Both the position numbers and the translations under genes were made by a program. 6,225 bases of DNA from an uncultured Burkholderiales bacterium (GTDB lineage: Bacteria; Pseudomonadota; Gammaproteobacteria; Burkholderiales; Burkholderiaceae_C): NCBI GenBank assembly GCA_903871865.1, contig CAIQIL010000605.1, positions 1 through 6,225 of the forward strand. The letters are read 5' to 3'. This document shows positions 6,180 to 6,225 of this stretch, in pieces. A model generated the notes under the pieces. That model ran no database searches. It saw only the letters and a list, made by a program, of their open reading frames with translations, and was not told the DNA's origin. Every line of letters begins with the position of its first letter. The stretch's first letter is position 1.

Positions 6180-6225
6180 ATGGACAGCCTCCACCCCGAC
6201 GCCGCTGATATGTCCGAGTCAGACC
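6180..6225 (+). CDS. Start of next gene, probably the ChpA/PilL-type hybrid histidine kinase (partial)
   Basis: Only 15 codons are inside the window (MDSLHPDAADMSESD), so the sequence itself does not identify the protein. It begins 24 bases after pilJ on the same strand, behind an AAGGGA (6164-6169) that could be a somewhat distant Shine-Dalgarno. An in-frame ATG at 6210 is an alternative start but has no visible ribosome binding site. The gene after pilJ in Burkholderiales Pil-Chp clusters, as I recall, is the large multi-Hpt kinase; a pilK methyltransferase, which follows pilJ in Pseudomonas, is the main alternative. The call is by position only. Confidence 0.55.
   Translation, partial: MDSLHPDAADMSESD

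Noticed and set aside
3954..6194. Very long open frames on the minus strand opposite pilJ (over 640 codons, two frames)
   Set aside because: They lie wholly antisense to a clear receptor gene, are composed of H/G/Q/L-rich or S/R/A-rich text without domains, and arise because GC-rich third positions remove stop codons from the opposite frames.

Overview
The window looks like chromosomal DNA of a GC-rich betaproteobacterium in the order Burkholderiales, most likely Comamonadaceae. I base this on strong G/C preference at third codon positions, the wording of the HemL and rubredoxin proteins, and the neighbourhood hemL / ThiD-like kinase / rubredoxin / type IV pilus chemosensory genes. The family assignment is inferred from remembered protein families, because no database search was possible.

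Left part, minus strand (1-1941): a two-gene unit. A divergent ThiD-like (ribokinase-fold) kinase overlaps the start of hemL by 11 bases. HemL is glutamate-1-semialdehyde aminomutase of tetrapyrrole synthesis, and its 3' end lies beyond the left edge. The kinase has Asp where ThiD normally has its catalytic Cys, so its substrate should not be taken for granted.

Middle (1942-2073): a divergent intergenic region of about 130 bp with several nested inverted repeats and a candidate -10 element. It presumably carries the promoters for both directions.

Right part, plus strand (2074-6225): a small rubredoxin gene, then pilG, pilH, pilI and pilJ, and the first 15 codons of a further gene whose position fits the ChpA/PilL histidine kinase. 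This is the Pil-Chp chemosensory pathway: PilJ is the membrane receptor, PilI the CheW-type coupling protein, and PilG and PilH the single-domain response regulators. The kinase would connect them and control type IV pilus extension/retraction (twitching motility) and, in some species, surface-sensing cAMP signalling. No pilK (CheR-type methyltransferase) lies between pilJ and the next gene, unlike in Pseudomonas.

All genes appear intact except the two cut by the window edges. I see no RNA gene, CRISPR array, insertion sequence or phage-like segment. I found no undescribed multi-gene system. The most interesting points are the divergent kinase coupled to hemL, the dyad-rich divergent promoter region, a C8 tract one base away from fusing ThiD to HemL, a tandem 10-bp repeat across the pilI stop codon, and the long cytoplasmic N-terminal extension of PilJ.
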